64,000 bases of DNA, taken from contig NZ_CP094974.1 of NCBI RefSeq assembly GCF_022869805.1, positions 4,712,001 to 4,776,000 on the forward strand, read 5' to 3'. The notes below the pieces were generated by a model. The model was not told where the DNA came from. It saw only the letters and a list, made by a program, of their open reading frames with translations, and did no database searches. Origin of the DNA: Halosolutus halophilus (GTDB lineage Archaea; Halobacteriota; Halobacteria; Halobacteriales; Natrialbaceae). The translations under genes and the position numbers were made by a program. Shown here piece after piece: positions 27,889-36,895 of this stretch; position 1 is the first letter of the stretch; each line of letters begins with the position of its first letter.

Positions 27889-29175
27889 CTACCGGTGATC
27901 GTAGACACGCTTGACCTTCCCCACCTCGGTCCGTTCGATGCTGCCCGGTTCGGCGATGATCAGGTCGTCCGGCGTGAACGAGAGGACGTTCTCGAGTCGG
28001 GTGAGCACGCGGTCGTGCAACTCCGTCTCGTCGACGGCGACGTCCGGTTCGCGCTCGATCGACAGTTCGAGGCGATCCAGATTGTCCTCCCGATAGAGGT
28101 CGATCCGGTAGTACGGCGCCACCTCGTCGAACTCGAGGACGACCTCTTCGATCTGGCTGGGGTAGAGGTTGACGCCGCGGACGATGAGGAGGTCGTCGGC
28201 ACGACCGGTGACGTTGTCCATGCGAACCATGGTGCGCCCGCACTCGCACTCGTCGGACGTGAGCGTGGTGAGGTCGCCGGTGCGATACCGGATGGCCGGT
28301 AAGGCCTCTTTCGTCAGCGTCGTCAACACGAGTTCGCCCTCCTCGCCCTCGGGGAGCACCTCGCCCGTCTGGGGATCGATCACCTCGGGGTAGAAGTGAT
28401 CCTCCCAGATGTGCAACCCGTCCTGGGCCTCGTGACACTCGTTTGAGACGCCAGGGCCGATGATCTCCGAGAGGCCGTAGATGTCGATCCCGGTCGCGTC
28501 GAGTCGGTCTTCGATCTCCTCGCGCATCGGGTCGGTACAGGGTTCGGCACCGAAGATAACCGTCGAGACCGGCAGTTCCGACGGGTCGATCCCCATCTCG
28601 TCGGCCGTCTCGGCGAGGTACAACGAGTACGAGGGCGTACACGCGATCGCGTCGCTCTCCAGGTCCTGCAGCAACTCGACCTGCCGCTGAGTCTGGCCGC
28701 CGCCGATCGGGATGACCGTCGCCCCGAGTTCTTCGATCCCGTAGTGGAGGCCGAGGCCACCCGTGAACAGGCCGTAGCCGTAGCCGTTCTGGACCGTATC
28801 TCCCGGTTCGACGCCGGACGCGACGAGACTCCGGGCGACGACCTCGCTCCACACGTCGAGGTCGTCCTCGGTGTAGGCGACGATCTTGGGTTTGCCGGTC
28901 GTGCCGGAAGAGGCGTGAATGCGGAGAACGTCGTCGTCGTCGACGGCGAAGAGGCCGTCGGGGTACTCGTCGCGGAAGTCGGCTTTCGTGGTGAACGGTA
29001 CCTTCTGGAGGTCGTCGACCGTCCGAATGTCCTCCGGCGCGACGCCCGCTTCGTCGAACGCGTCCCGGTAGTACTCGACGTTCTCGTAGGCGTTGCGGAC
29101 CGTCTCGCGGAGCCGTTCGTTTTGCAGCTCCCGAATCTCTTCCCGCGGTGCCGTCTCGATCTGCGTATAACTCAT
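27889..29175 (-). CDS. paaK: Phenylacetate-CoA ligase, copy 1
   Basis: 428 residues. Activates phenylacetate (ATP + CoA) to phenylacetyl-CoA. The AMP-loop RIHASSGTTGKPKIVAYT (about residues 88-105), FGAEPCTDPMREEIE, YGLSEIIGPGV, the RYRTGDLTTL segment, the CECGRTMVRM Cys pair and the hinge/C-terminal IERTEVGKVKRVYDHR are all diagnostic. It is about as similar to copy 2 (39798-41096) as recent paralogues are, with long stretches of identical nucleotides. It faces away from the ABC importer. ATG at 29175 (MSYTQIE); an ATG 20 codons upstream is less likely. Confidence 0.93.
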   Translation of the reverse strand: MSYTQIETAPREEIRELQNERLRETVRNAYENVEYYRDAFDEAGVAPEDIRTVDDLQKVPFTTKADFRDEYPDGLFAVDDDDVLRIHASSGTTGKPKIVAYTEDDLDVWSEVVARSLVASGVEPGDTVQNGYGYGLFTGGLGLHYGIEELGATVIPIGGGQTQRQVELLQDLESDAIACTPSYSLYLAETADEMGIDPSELPVSTVIFGAEPCTDPMREEIEDRLDATGIDIYGLSEIIGPGVSNECHEAQDGLHIWEDHFYPEVIDPQTGEVLPEGEEGELVLTTLTKEALPAIRYRTGDLTTLTSDECECGRTMVRMDNVTGRADDLLIVRGVNLYPSQIEEVVLEFDEVAPYYRIDLYREDNLDRLELSIEREPDVAVDETELHDRVLTRLENVLSFTPDDLIIAEPGSIERTEVGKVKRVYDHR

Positions 29176-29216
29176 CCTCGTCCACCAATCTTCCGTGCCC
29201 CGACAAAAATCATGTG

Positions 29217-29228
29217 GTGTGTACACAC
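29217..29228. promoter_or_regulatory. 12-base palindrome upstream of paaK copy 1
   Basis: GTGTGTACACAC, perfectly self-complementary, 42-53 bases ahead of the paaK start at 29175, in an A+T-rich promoter-like stretch. A candidate operator by position only. Confidence 0.35.
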
Positions 29229-29405
29229 TCATCTGTAGATGGAAAATTTGTGGGTCTCGATCGGCTCTCTCGACGATCGAGGTCGGACGAGCGCCGTCAC
29301 GTTCGGCCGACTGTCGTAACCCGACTGCGAGAGTCCGACTCGGAACGGTGTGACGGACTCGCCGTCCCTTCTGGACCTTCCGGAAGTCGATCCCGTCGCG
29401 TACGA

Positions 29406-30002
29406 TCAGCGGTTCGCCGGTCGCTCCGCCGGCGGTAACTGCACCGTCTCGACGATCGGTTCGTCGAACGAGAGGCGCATCCGGAGGTCGTTCCCGCTCC
29501 GATCGACCGTCTCGAACCCCATCCGACGGTAGACGTGCACTGCCCGCTCGTTCGCGGCGTCGACGTCGAGCACGAGCGCGTCGTGTCCGGCGTCGGCGGC
29601 GAAGGCGATCACGTGTCGGCAGAGTTCGGTCCCGATGCCGCGGTCGTGGAACGCCGGATCGACGAAGACGACGAACTGGGGTTCCACGCTCGAGCACGGC
29701 GAGTAGGCCGCGTGGCCGACGACCGTCCCGTCGTGAGCGGCAACGACGTTAAAGCCGCGCTCGATCAGGCGATCGAGCCACTCCGCGATGCGATCGCGGC
29801 CGACGGGCGGAATCCCCATCGATCGGTGGGCCTCGGGATAGTCGACGTACATCGAGACGAGCGCCTCGAAGCGAGCGGACTCGAAAGGCTCGACCAGAAT
29901 CGGTTCGCCGTGTTTGTCGACGAATCGGGGGCAGCGAGGGGGACAGCCCGCCGTTCCGTCACAGTTCGAGGGGTCCCAGGCGGAGCAGGTATCGGTCGGC
30001 AT
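29406..30002 (-). CDS. GNAT acetyltransferase with Cys-rich N-terminus
   Basis: 198 residues. The N-terminus has a cysteine cluster (SNCDGTAGCPPRCPRFVDKHG) that may bind metal. The GNAT domain follows: motif A in FVDPAFHDRGIGTELC, then VDAANERAVHVYRRMGFETV. The cysteine-headed GNAT arrangement is one I have seen in haloarchaea, but its substrate is unknown. Not evidently related to phenylacetate metabolism. Confidence 0.82.
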   Translation of the reverse strand: MPTDTCSAWDPSNCDGTAGCPPRCPRFVDKHGEPILVEPFESARFEALVSMYVDYPEAHRSMGIPPVGRDRIAEWLDRLIERGFNVVAAHDGTVVGHAAYSPCSSVEPQFVVFVDPAFHDRGIGTELCRHVIAFAADAGHDALVLDVDAANERAVHVYRRMGFETVDRSGNDLRMRLSFDEPIVETVQLPPAERPANR

Positions 30003-30133
30003 CGGCGGTCACGGGTGTGAGTTGGACGCACACGCCCATCACTCTCGTCCCGTTTATGTACGCCCTTTTTATAGGATAGCGTCGAGCGGCGGGATGAGTC
30101 ACCGTCGCGGCACGGGCGACTCGTCGCCACGGA

Positions 30134-30529
30134 TCACCCTTCGGGACTGACGGTCATCACGGGCATATCGGTTCCGAGGATGACCGACTGCGTGACGCTG
30201 CCGAAGATGACCTTCCCAGTCGGCGTTCGTTTCCGTCCCGACAGACAGATCATGTCCGCGTCCGTCTCGTCGGCCGCGGTGATCAGTTCGCGTGCCGGTT
30301 CCCCGCTCGCCTCGTAGTACTCGTAGTCGACGCCGCGCTCGTCGAAGGACGCTGCTACGTGTCGGACGCCGTCGAGTTGCTGGACCGATCGTCCCTCGGG
30401 GTTCTCCTGAAAGACGTGCGCGAGTATCGCCGTAATCTCGTCGGTCGCACCCGGCATGGTCTCGATCGCCGACGCCTGTGCGGTCGCCCGGTCCACGTCG
30501 GTGTCGAGTCCGACCAGTATCCGGTACAT
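30134..30529 (-). CDS. Universal stress protein, UspA family
   Basis: 131 residues with the UspA fold. It begins MYRILVGLDTDVDRA and ends with the ATP-binding signature in SGRKRTPTGKVIFGSVTQSVI and MPVMTV. It therefore belongs to the nucleotide-binding class. Divergent from the ABC importer operon. Two TTTATAC words at about 30570-30587 may give its TATA box on the minus strand. Confidence 0.9.
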   Translation of the reverse strand: MYRILVGLDTDVDRATAQASAIETMPGATDEITAILAHVFQENPEGRSVQQLDGVRHVAASFDERGVDYEYYEASGEPARELITAADETDADMICLSGRKRTPTGKVIFGSVTQSVILGTDMPVMTVSPEG

Positions 30530-30772
30530 ATCACGCTACTCGTTCGCGGAATGCATAACGATCGGGCGCTATTTATACGGGTTTTATACTATCGGGGGAC
30601 GTCGTCGATGCGCCGGATGACCGCCCTCCCCGCAGAGTACGGCCGAGTTCGGAGCCGTCTGCGGGGGGTCCCGTGACGGGTAGGGTCCCCGGTCGTCCGG
30701 CATCGTTCCGAACTGGTCGAGCGCGCCTCGGACGATCGAGAGTCCGAACTCGGAGAGTTTTGCCGGCAGTTT

Positions 30773-30813
30773 GTATATAAAACCACGATAAATGGTGGTC
30801 GATTTTTATAGGT
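30773..30813 (+). promoter_or_regulatory. Liv operon promoter sharing an element with the paaA promoter
   Basis: TATATAAAACC (TATA box) followed by ACGATAAATGGTGGTC and GATTT. It contains the inverted repeat ACCAC-N8-GTGGT (30782-30799). Aligned without gaps to 36896-36936, 32 of 41 bases agree, and the leader just before both ATGs is also alike (CTACTGAACG versus CTAGTGAAACG). The ATG is at 30834, 61 bases from the start of the element. It is read as a common operator overlapping or following the TATA box. Confidence 0.75.
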
Positions 30814-30833
30814 TATTATGATCTACTGAACGT

Positions 30834-32099
30834 ATGACCCGAGGTGGCAGGGGCCATGGGCGGAGACGTGACGTTCTCAAAGCAATAACTGCGGGGACTG
30901 TCGCCGGACTGACCGGATTGGCCGGTTGTGTTGGCGATCCTGAAGAAGCATCCGACGAAGACGACGAGGAGTTCGACACGGTCCAGTTCGGCGTCCTCGA
31001 ACCGTTCACGGGCGAGTTCAGTGACCTCGCCGAAGAGCGACATCAGGGGACCGAACTCGCGATCCAGCAGGTCAACGAGAGCGACGAGTACGACTTCGAA
31101 ATCGAGTACAGCGAGTACGACACGCAACTCGACCCGGCGACGGCGACACAGCGAGCCCAGGAGGCGGTCCAGTCCGACGAGGCGCAGTTCATCACCGGCT
31201 GTATCTCGAGTTCCGTCGCGCTCGCGATCAACGATTTCGCGCTCGAGAACGAGGTAGTCTACACGCCGGGGGCGGCAGACGTCTCGATCACGGGGAGCAA
31301 CTGCAACGAGTACGTGTTCCGGTTCGAGACGAACACCGCACAGATCGCCGAAGTGATGGCCCAGTGGACCACCGACGAATTCGGCGATCGGATCTTCTAC
31401 CACATCGCGGACTACGCCTACGGCGAGTCGGTCCTGAACGAAGTCGAGACGCGGATGGAGTCGATCAGCGACTCCTACGAACAGGTCGACGTGACCCGAT
31501 CGGACCCGGGGTCGACCGACTTCGAGGCGTTCATCAGCCAAATCGCGAGCGCGAGCGACGACGCCGACGCGCTCGTCGTGGGGATGACCGGTGCCGACCT
31601 CGCGATTTTCCTCTCGCAGGCCAGCGAGCGCGGGCTACAGGACGAGATTCCGATCGTGACGACGACGGGGTCGTTCCGCGCCATCCGCGCCGGTGCCGGC
31701 GCGGGTGCGTACAACACCTACAGCGGGGTCCGATACGTTCCGAGCATCGAGACCGGTGACAACCAGGCGTTCGTCGAGGCGTACGAATCGGAGTACGACG
31801 CCGTCCCGGACAACTTCTCGCGCGTCGGCTACGAGTCGATCCGGATGGTCGCGAACGGGATCCGCGAGGCCGGATCGCGCGATCCGACGACGGTCGCGGA
31901 AACGCTCTCGGGACTGGAACACGACACGATCTTCGGCCCGAACGAGTTCCGGGAGTGCGACCAACAGGCGCTGAACCCGGTCTGGATGGGCGAGTGCGTC
32001 GAACCGGACGACGGCGACATCGCGGACGTCGAACTCCTGACGGACCTGTCCGGGGAAGACGCAGCGCCCGACTGCGAGGAGATCGACTGTGACCTGTAA
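30834..32099 (+). CDS. ABC transporter substrate-binding lipoprotein (LivK type)
   Basis: 421 residues. The N-terminus has a Tat motif (RRRDVLK, residues 10-16), a short hydrophobic core and lipobox LAGC with Cys32, so it should be exported folded and anchored by lipid. An acidic linker (about 34-48) follows, then a type I periplasmic-binding fold beginning VQFGVLEPFTGEFSDL, with GCISSSVALAI, GDRIFYHIADYAYG and FSRVGYESIRM. The family takes up branched-chain amino acids, amides or aromatic acids. Placement between paaK and the paaA operon and the shared promoter suggest an aromatic acid such as phenylacetate; this is inference. Confidence 0.9.
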   Translation: MTRGGRGHGRRRDVLKAITAGTVAGLTGLAGCVGDPEEASDEDDEEFDTVQFGVLEPFTGEFSDLAEERHQGTELAIQQVNESDEYDFEIEYSEYDTQLDPATATQRAQEAVQSDEAQFITGCISSSVALAINDFALENEVVYTPGAADVSITGSNCNEYVFRFETNTAQIAEVMAQWTTDEFGDRIFYHIADYAYGESVLNEVETRMESISDSYEQVDVTRSDPGSTDFEAFISQIASASDDADALVVGMTGADLAIFLSQASERGLQDEIPIVTTTGSFRAIRAGAGAGAYNTYSGVRYVPSIETGDNQAFVEAYESEYDAVPDNFSRVGYESIRMVANGIREAGSRDPTTVAETLSGLEHDTIFGPNEFRECDQQALNPVWMGECVEPDDGDIADVELLTDLSGEDAAPDCEEIDCDL

Positions 32100-32129
32100 C
32101 GGGTGCGTGCCAGGCGCTTCCAGATAACC

Positions 32130-34109
32130 ATGGTCGGAGAACTCCTCCAGATTCTGTTCGACGGGCTGACGATCGGCGTCGTCTACGTGTTGCTCGCCGC
32201 CGGACTGTCGGTCATCTTCGGCGTCATGCACGTCATCAACTTCGCCCACGGAGAACTGTTCGCGCTCGGGGCGTACTTCGCGCTCGCACTGGTCGCGCCG
32301 TTCGGGGCGGCCGGCTTCTTCGTCGCGTTGCTCGTCGCCCCGCTGCTGGTCGGCGTCGTCGGCGTCGCGATCGAACGCTACACGGTGCGACCGCTGTACG
32401 GTCGGAATCCCCTCTATCACATCCTGCTCACGTTCGGCCTGGTGCTGGTGATAAACGACCTGATATACCTCGTCTGGGGGACGGGAAGCACCAGCCTCGC
32501 CGTGCCGGCGGTGCTCTCGGGATCGATCGACGTCCTCGGGCTCAACACCAGCGTCTACAACACGTTCATCATCGTCTTCGGGAGCGTCATGGCGCTGGCC
32601 GTCTGGGCGGTCCTCGAACACACGAAGTACGGGCTGATCATCCGGGCCGGGTCCCAGGACCGGCAAATGGTTCGCAACCTCGGGATCGACATCGATCGGT
32701 ACTACTCGCTCGTCTTCGGCGGGGGCGCGGCGCTCGCCGCCGTCGCGGGTATCATCCTCGGCGGCTACCAGACGGTCAACCCGGGGATGGGGATGTCGAT
32801 CATCATTCCGGCGTTCGTAATCGTCGTCCTCGGCGGCCTCGGCAGCTTCAGGGGCGCCGTCGTCGGCGGTCTCCTCGTCGGGATCATCCAGACGTTCCTG
32901 CGTACCTACGTCCCGTTCTTCGAGGGACTGGTGATCTTCCTGCTGATGATCGTCGTCCTCCTCTTTCGACCCCGCGGGCTGTTCGGGGTCGAATTCGAAG
33001 AGGAGAGCGGCGGCGACCTCCTCACCGGCTCCGATGGCGGGATCCTCGACCCGCGGACCCGGACCCGACTCGGACTCGCGATGGTCGGCGTGCTCGCGGT
33101 GGTCCCCCTCGGGGCGGGGACGCTGTACTCGTCGTACGCGGTCACGTTCGTGATCGAGGTCATGATCTGGGCGCTGTTCGCGCTCAGCCTGGACTTCGTG
33201 ATGGGCTACACGGGACTGGTTTCGCTCGGCCACGCGCTGTTCTACGGGCTCGGGGCCTACGCGGTCGCGATCGCCTTGCTCTACGTGAGCGGTTCCGCGA
33301 TCGTCGCGATCGCTTTCGCGATCGTCGTCTCCGCGGCGATCGCCTGGTTCGTCGGCTACCTCTCGATCCGCGTCTCCGGGGTCTACTTCGCCATGATCAC
33401 GCTCGCCTTCGCCGAGTTGTTCTACAACGCCCTGTACCGGGACCCGCGCGGGCTGACCGGCGGTTCGGAGGGCCAGTTCGGGCTCTCGACGTACTACGGG
33501 ATCGCCGGGATGGGAGTCTCGCTCGACGACGTCGCGATTTTCCTCGGCCCCGTCGCGCTGACCGGCCAGTCGCTGTTTTACTACATCGCGCTCGCGAGTC
33601 TGGTCGCCGCGTTCCTGCTCACCCGGCGGATGCTCGAGTCGCCGTTCGGGTCGGTGCTCAAGTCCATCCGCGAGAACGAGCAGCGAGCGACGTTCATCGG
33701 CTACGAGACGACCGTCTACAAGCGGCGCGCGTTCGTGATCAGCGGCGCGCTGGCGGGCGTGGCCGGCGGGCTCTTCACCCTCAACGCGGGGTACGCGACG
33801 CCGTCGTTCGCCTACTGGCTCCACTCCGGCGAAGTGATCGTGATGGTCATCCTCGGGGGCCTGGGAACGCTCTACGGACCGATCGTCGGTTCGGCGGTGT
33901 TCTTCGGTCTCGAAGGGGTACTCACGGACTTTACCAGCAGGTGGCGGCTGGTGCTCGGGACGATCTTCGTCCTGTTCGTCATCTTCCTCCCGCGCGGACT
34001 GGTGTCGCTCCCGGCCCAGGTCGCCCCGTACGTGACGGGCGGGTCCGGTCCCGGCCCGGACGCCGCGGAGCCCACGCCGGACGAACCGAGCGTCAGAGGT
34101 GACGACTGA
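32130..34109 (+). CDS. Fused LivH-LivM ABC permease
   Basis: 659 residues carrying both permease subunits that are usually separate. Residues about 1-290 are LivH-like (GLSVIFGVMHVINFAHGELF, MVRNLGIDI, GLGSFRGAVVGGLLVGI, RPRGLFG). A polar linker (about 291-318, EEESGGDLLTGSDGG) follows, then a LivM-like half (YTGLVSLGHALFYGLGAYA, YLSIRVSGVYFAMITLAFAE, SIRENEQRATFIGY, LGGLGTLYGPIVGSAVF, FLPRGL). No frameshift is needed and the linker is in frame. ATG at 32130 preferred to a GTG at 32103. Its stop overlaps the livG start as TGATG. Confidence 0.93.
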   Translation: MVGELLQILFDGLTIGVVYVLLAAGLSVIFGVMHVINFAHGELFALGAYFALALVAPFGAAGFFVALLVAPLLVGVVGVAIERYTVRPLYGRNPLYHILLTFGLVLVINDLIYLVWGTGSTSLAVPAVLSGSIDVLGLNTSVYNTFIIVFGSVMALAVWAVLEHTKYGLIIRAGSQDRQMVRNLGIDIDRYYSLVFGGGAALAAVAGIILGGYQTVNPGMGMSIIIPAFVIVVLGGLGSFRGAVVGGLLVGIIQTFLRTYVPFFEGLVIFLLMIVVLLFRPRGLFGVEFEEESGGDLLTGSDGGILDPRTRTRLGLAMVGVLAVVPLGAGTLYSSYAVTFVIEVMIWALFALSLDFVMGYTGLVSLGHALFYGLGAYAVAIALLYVSGSAIVAIAFAIVVSAAIAWFVGYLSIRVSGVYFAMITLAFAELFYNALYRDPRGLTGGSEGQFGLSTYYGIAGMGVSLDDVAIFLGPVALTGQSLFYYIALASLVAAFLLTRRMLESPFGSVLKSIRENEQRATFIGYETTVYKRRAFVISGALAGVAGGLFTLNAGYATPSFAYWLHSGEVIVMVILGGLGTLYGPIVGSAVFFGLEGVLTDFTSRWRLVLGTIFVLFVIFLPRGLVSLPAQVAPYVTGGSGPGPDAAEPTPDEPSVRGDD

Positions 34110-34909
34110 TGGCTACGGAACCGACCACATCCACACGACGCAATACCGACGAACCGATCCTCCGGACGGAGAACCTCGTCAAGAAGTTCGGCCAGTTCAC
34201 GGCGACCGATCGGATCGACCTGACGGTGCCGCGAGGCGAGTTTCGGAGCATCATCGGCCCGAACGGCGCCGGCAAGACCACGCTGTTCAACCTCGTCACG
34301 GGCGCACTGCCCGTCACCGACGGGTCGATCTACTTCGACGGCGAGGAGATCACCTCCCTGTCGCCCTCGCAGCGAGTGCGCCGCGGGATCGGCCGATCGT
34401 TCCAGATATCGAACGTCTTCGGTGGGCTCACCGTGCGCGAAAACGTCAGGCTCGCCGCCCAGTCGATCGGGCGCGACCAGTACAACGTCGCCGAATCGCT
34501 GTTCAAACCGACCGATCGGTACGACGAGATGAACGATCGGACCGATCGGATCCTCGACCGGATCGGCCTCGCCGACGTCGCCGACGAAACGGCGGACGCG
34601 CTCGCCTACGGGGACAAGCGACGACTCGAGATCGGGGTCGTGCTCGCGACCGACCCCGATCTCGTCCTGTTCGACGAACCGACCGCCGGCATGAGCGTCG
34701 AGGAGACCCAGGAGACGATCGACCTGATCGAGGAGGTGCTGGTCGACCAGACGCTGTTGCTCATCGAGCACGACATCGAACTCGTCATGGAACTCTCCGA
34801 TCGCATCACCGTGTTGAACCGCGGGCAGGTCCTCGCGGAGGGGACGCCCGACGAGATCGCCGAGAATCAGGACGTTCAGGACGCCTATCTCGGGGGGATG
34901 CTCGAATGA
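34109..34909 (+). CDS. livG: ABC transporter ATP-binding protein, LivG type
   Basis: 266 residues. Walker A IGPNGAGKTT (about residues 53-62), Q-loop SFQISNVFGGLTV, signature-region LAYGDKRRLEIG (a LivG-style variant of LSGGQ), Walker B DLVLFDEPTAGM and switch His in LLIEHDIELVM. It energises the fused permease upstream and pairs with LivF downstream. Its ATG overlaps the permease stop and its own stop overlaps the livF start (ATGA), so translation is coupled. Confidence 0.94.
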   Translation: MATEPTTSTRRNTDEPILRTENLVKKFGQFTATDRIDLTVPRGEFRSIIGPNGAGKTTLFNLVTGALPVTDGSIYFDGEEITSLSPSQRVRRGIGRSFQISNVFGGLTVRENVRLAAQSIGRDQYNVAESLFKPTDRYDEMNDRTDRILDRIGLADVADETADALAYGDKRRLEIGVVLATDPDLVLFDEPTAGMSVEETQETIDLIEEVLVDQTLLLIEHDIELVMELSDRITVLNRGQVLAEGTPDEIAENQDVQDAYLGGMLE

Positions 34910-35628
34910 GTGACGATCCGCTGCTCTCGGTCGATCGGGTCGACTCGGGCTACGGCGAGACGCAAGTGCTCCGGGACCTGTCGCTGTCGGTCGACGAGGG
35001 CGAGATCGTCTCGCTGGTCGGTCGAAACGGCGCGGGGAAGACGACGACGCTGCGGACCATCATGGGAATCCTCGCCCCGACGAGCGGGCGAGTCACGTAC
35101 CGTGGGGAGGACATCTCGACGCTCGACGCGACGACGACGGCACAGCGGGGGCTCGCACTCGTGCCGGAGGAGCGACGGATCTTCCCGGAGCTCTCGGTCA
35201 GGGAGAACCTGGAACTCGCCGACCACGGCGGGGCCCCCGACGCCGATTCGCTGTCGGTCGACGAGGCGCTCGAGACGTTCGAGAACCTGCAGACGCGCGC
35301 GGGCAACCCCGGGTCGTCGCTGTCGGGCGGCGAACAGCAGATGCTCGCGATCGCTCGCGCCCTCGTCGGCGGTGCCGAGCTCGTCCTGCTCGACGAACCG
35401 ACCGAAGGGCTCGCGCCCTACATCGTCCAGGACGTGATGGACATCGTCGCCGACCTCAACGATCGGGGAATCACCGTCCTGCTCGTCGAACAGAACGTCC
35501 ACGTCTGTCTCGAACTCGCCGATCGGAACTACGTGATCAACCAGGGCGAGATCGTCTACGAGGGAACCGCCTCGGACCTCCGGGCGAACGACGACGTCCT
35601 CGACAGGTACCTCGGCGTCACCGCGTGA
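34906..35628 (+). CDS. livF: ABC transporter ATP-binding protein, LivF type
   Basis: 240 residues. Walker A VGRNGAGKTTT, Q-loop region VPEERRIFPELSV, signature LSGGEQQMLAIARAL, Walker B ELVLLDEPTEGL and switch His in LLVEQNVHVCLEL. Last gene of the importer operon. Four-base overlap with livG. The next gene is convergent. Confidence 0.94.
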   Translation: MSDDPLLSVDRVDSGYGETQVLRDLSLSVDEGEIVSLVGRNGAGKTTTLRTIMGILAPTSGRVTYRGEDISTLDATTTAQRGLALVPEERRIFPELSVRENLELADHGGAPDADSLSVDEALETFENLQTRAGNPGSSLSGGEQQMLAIARALVGGAELVLLDEPTEGLAPYIVQDVMDIVADLNDRGITVLLVEQNVHVCLELADRNYVINQGEIVYEGTASDLRANDDVLDRYLGVTA

Positions 35629-35747
35629 GCGAGGCTGGCCCGAAGTCTGTACGATCGAGTCGATTCCGCCGGATTTTCGAGCGATCGAGACACCACCATC
35701 GTGGCGTCCGGACGATCGTTCTCGTCGCTCACACACTCACGCGTCGC

Positions 35748-36140
35748 TCACGGGTTGTACACGCGGCCGCGAAACGTCGCGACGCGATCGTCGTCCTCGT
35801 CGGTGACGACGACCTCGAACTCTGCGGTGCGCCCACCGTCGTGGGTTTCTTCGGCCGTCGCGGTGAGGACGGTCCCGACCTCGACGGCTTCGAGGTACGA
35901 GATGTTCGTCTCGAGGGCGACCGCGGTCTCCCCGTCCGCGTTCGAGGCGGCGGCGAACGCGGCGTCGGCGAGCGAGTAGATTGCGCCGCCGTGGGGCGTC
36001 CCGTGGAAGTTCGTCAGGTCGTCGGTGATCTCGAGTCGCGTCCGTGCGACTCCCGGTTTGAGGTCGACGAGGTCGATCCCGAGCGTCTCGCAGTAGGGGT
36101 CGCTCTCGATGTGGTTGCGGATGGCCTCGGTATCCGTCAT
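35748..36140 (-). CDS. PaaI-type acyl-CoA thioesterase, copy 1
   Basis: 130 residues, hot-dog fold of the PaaI group. The active-site stretch NFHGTPHGGAIYSLADAAFA holds the conserved HGG and the catalytic Asp. PaaI-type enzymes hydrolyse stalled phenylacetyl-CoA and hydroxyphenylacetyl-CoA to rescue CoA. It lies 79 bases downstream of the bat-type regulator on the same strand. ATG at 36140 (MTDTEAIRNH); an upstream GTG at 36152 is less likely. A perfect 14-base palindrome lies 15-28 bases ahead of the start. Confidence 0.87.
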   Translation of the reverse strand: MTDTEAIRNHIESDPYCETLGIDLVDLKPGVARTRLEITDDLTNFHGTPHGGAIYSLADAAFAAASNADGETAVALETNISYLEAVEVGTVLTATAEETHDGGRTAEFEVVVTDEDDDRVATFRGRVYNP

Positions 36141-36154
36141 ACCATACCACACCG

Positions 36155-36168
36155 ATTTCCGCGGAAAT
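36155..36168. promoter_or_regulatory. 14-base perfect palindrome ahead of the PaaI-type gene
   Basis: ATTTCCGCGGAAAT, self-complementary throughout, 15-28 bases upstream of the start at 36140 and between it and the regulator gene. The position would overlap the transcription start of a leaderless gene, as a repressor operator would. Confidence 0.4.
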
Positions 36169-36218
36169 GTATCTAGTGGATCCGGAACTCGATCGGAACC
36201 TCGCCGGTGGAGCCGAAC

Positions 36219-36863
36219 CTACCGGAAGATCTGCCGAAACAGCGCCGCTTCGCCGCGGCGGAGTCGCTCGAGAAACGCGGACTTGCTGATCCCGAGTTCG
36301 TCGGCGACGACTTCGGAGGACGTCTCGCGGGGAATCGCGAAGTATCCCATCTCGAGGGCCGTGCGGATGCACTCCTCCTGGGCCGGCGTGAGATTCCACC
36401 GCTGACTGGGGGACTCCTTCGCTTCGGACTGGAGTGGATAGACCCGCTCGAGTTTGACGCCGACGGTGTCGCCGGCCGCCTCCATGACGCCCTTGAGAAC
36501 GTCTCGACCGACGACCGCGCCGAAGATCATCGCCGCGCCATCCCGGTATCGCAGCGTCTCGACGATGAGTCCCCCGTCGATCAGTCGGTGGACGACGCAG
36601 GGATGTTTCGACAGGCACCGATACCGGTTCCGTCCGTCGGTCTTCGAGACGTGCAGGTACGAGATCCGCTCGTCGTCGTCGAGGGCCTGGGTCAACCGAT
36701 CGCTCGTCGGCGAACTGAACTGCAGGAGATCGTAGCCGTCGCTGCGCCGCTGTGGCGGTTGCGCGCTGACCTCGACGTCGACGGAACTCGCCTGTGTCGC
36801 CTCCGCAAGCGGACAATCGTCGTTTTCGACGCGAAATTCGACCGCGAGACATTCGTCGATCAT
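36219..36863 (-). CDS. Bacterio-opsin-activator-type HTH regulator
   Basis: 214 residues. The N-terminal about 150 residues form a sensor-like domain (FRVENDDCPLAE, CLSKHPCVVHRLIDGG with paired Cys/His). The C-terminal HTH_10 domain reads LTPAQEECIRTALEMGYFAIP, then ETSSEVVADELGISKSAFLERLRRGEAALF. Such regulators control catabolic genes in haloarchaea. It is divergent from paaA with only 100 bases between starts, so the shared promoter element lies in its own upstream region. It is the best candidate to regulate paa and liv genes, by position; its ligand is unknown. Confidence 0.9.
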   Translation of the reverse strand: MIDECLAVEFRVENDDCPLAEATQASSVDVEVSAQPPQRRSDGYDLLQFSSPTSDRLTQALDDDERISYLHVSKTDGRNRYRCLSKHPCVVHRLIDGGLIVETLRYRDGAAMIFGAVVGRDVLKGVMEAAGDTVGVKLERVYPLQSEAKESPSQRWNLTPAQEECIRTALEMGYFAIPRETSSEVVADELGISKSAFLERLRRGEAALFRQIFR

Positions 36864-36895
36864 CCGGATCGTCTACACACGTTTACTTCGGCGTA

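Noticed and set aside
29217-29228. Copy of the liv/paa promoter element upstream of paaK copy 1
   Set aside because: The region has its own palindrome, but no alignment to the TATnTAAAACC-ATGGnGGTC pattern.
31635-33824. Very long open frame on the minus strand opposite the ABC permease
   Set aside because: Arg/Glu/Asp-rich translation with no family motif, exactly antisense to a well-supported gene; a by-product of high G+C third positions.
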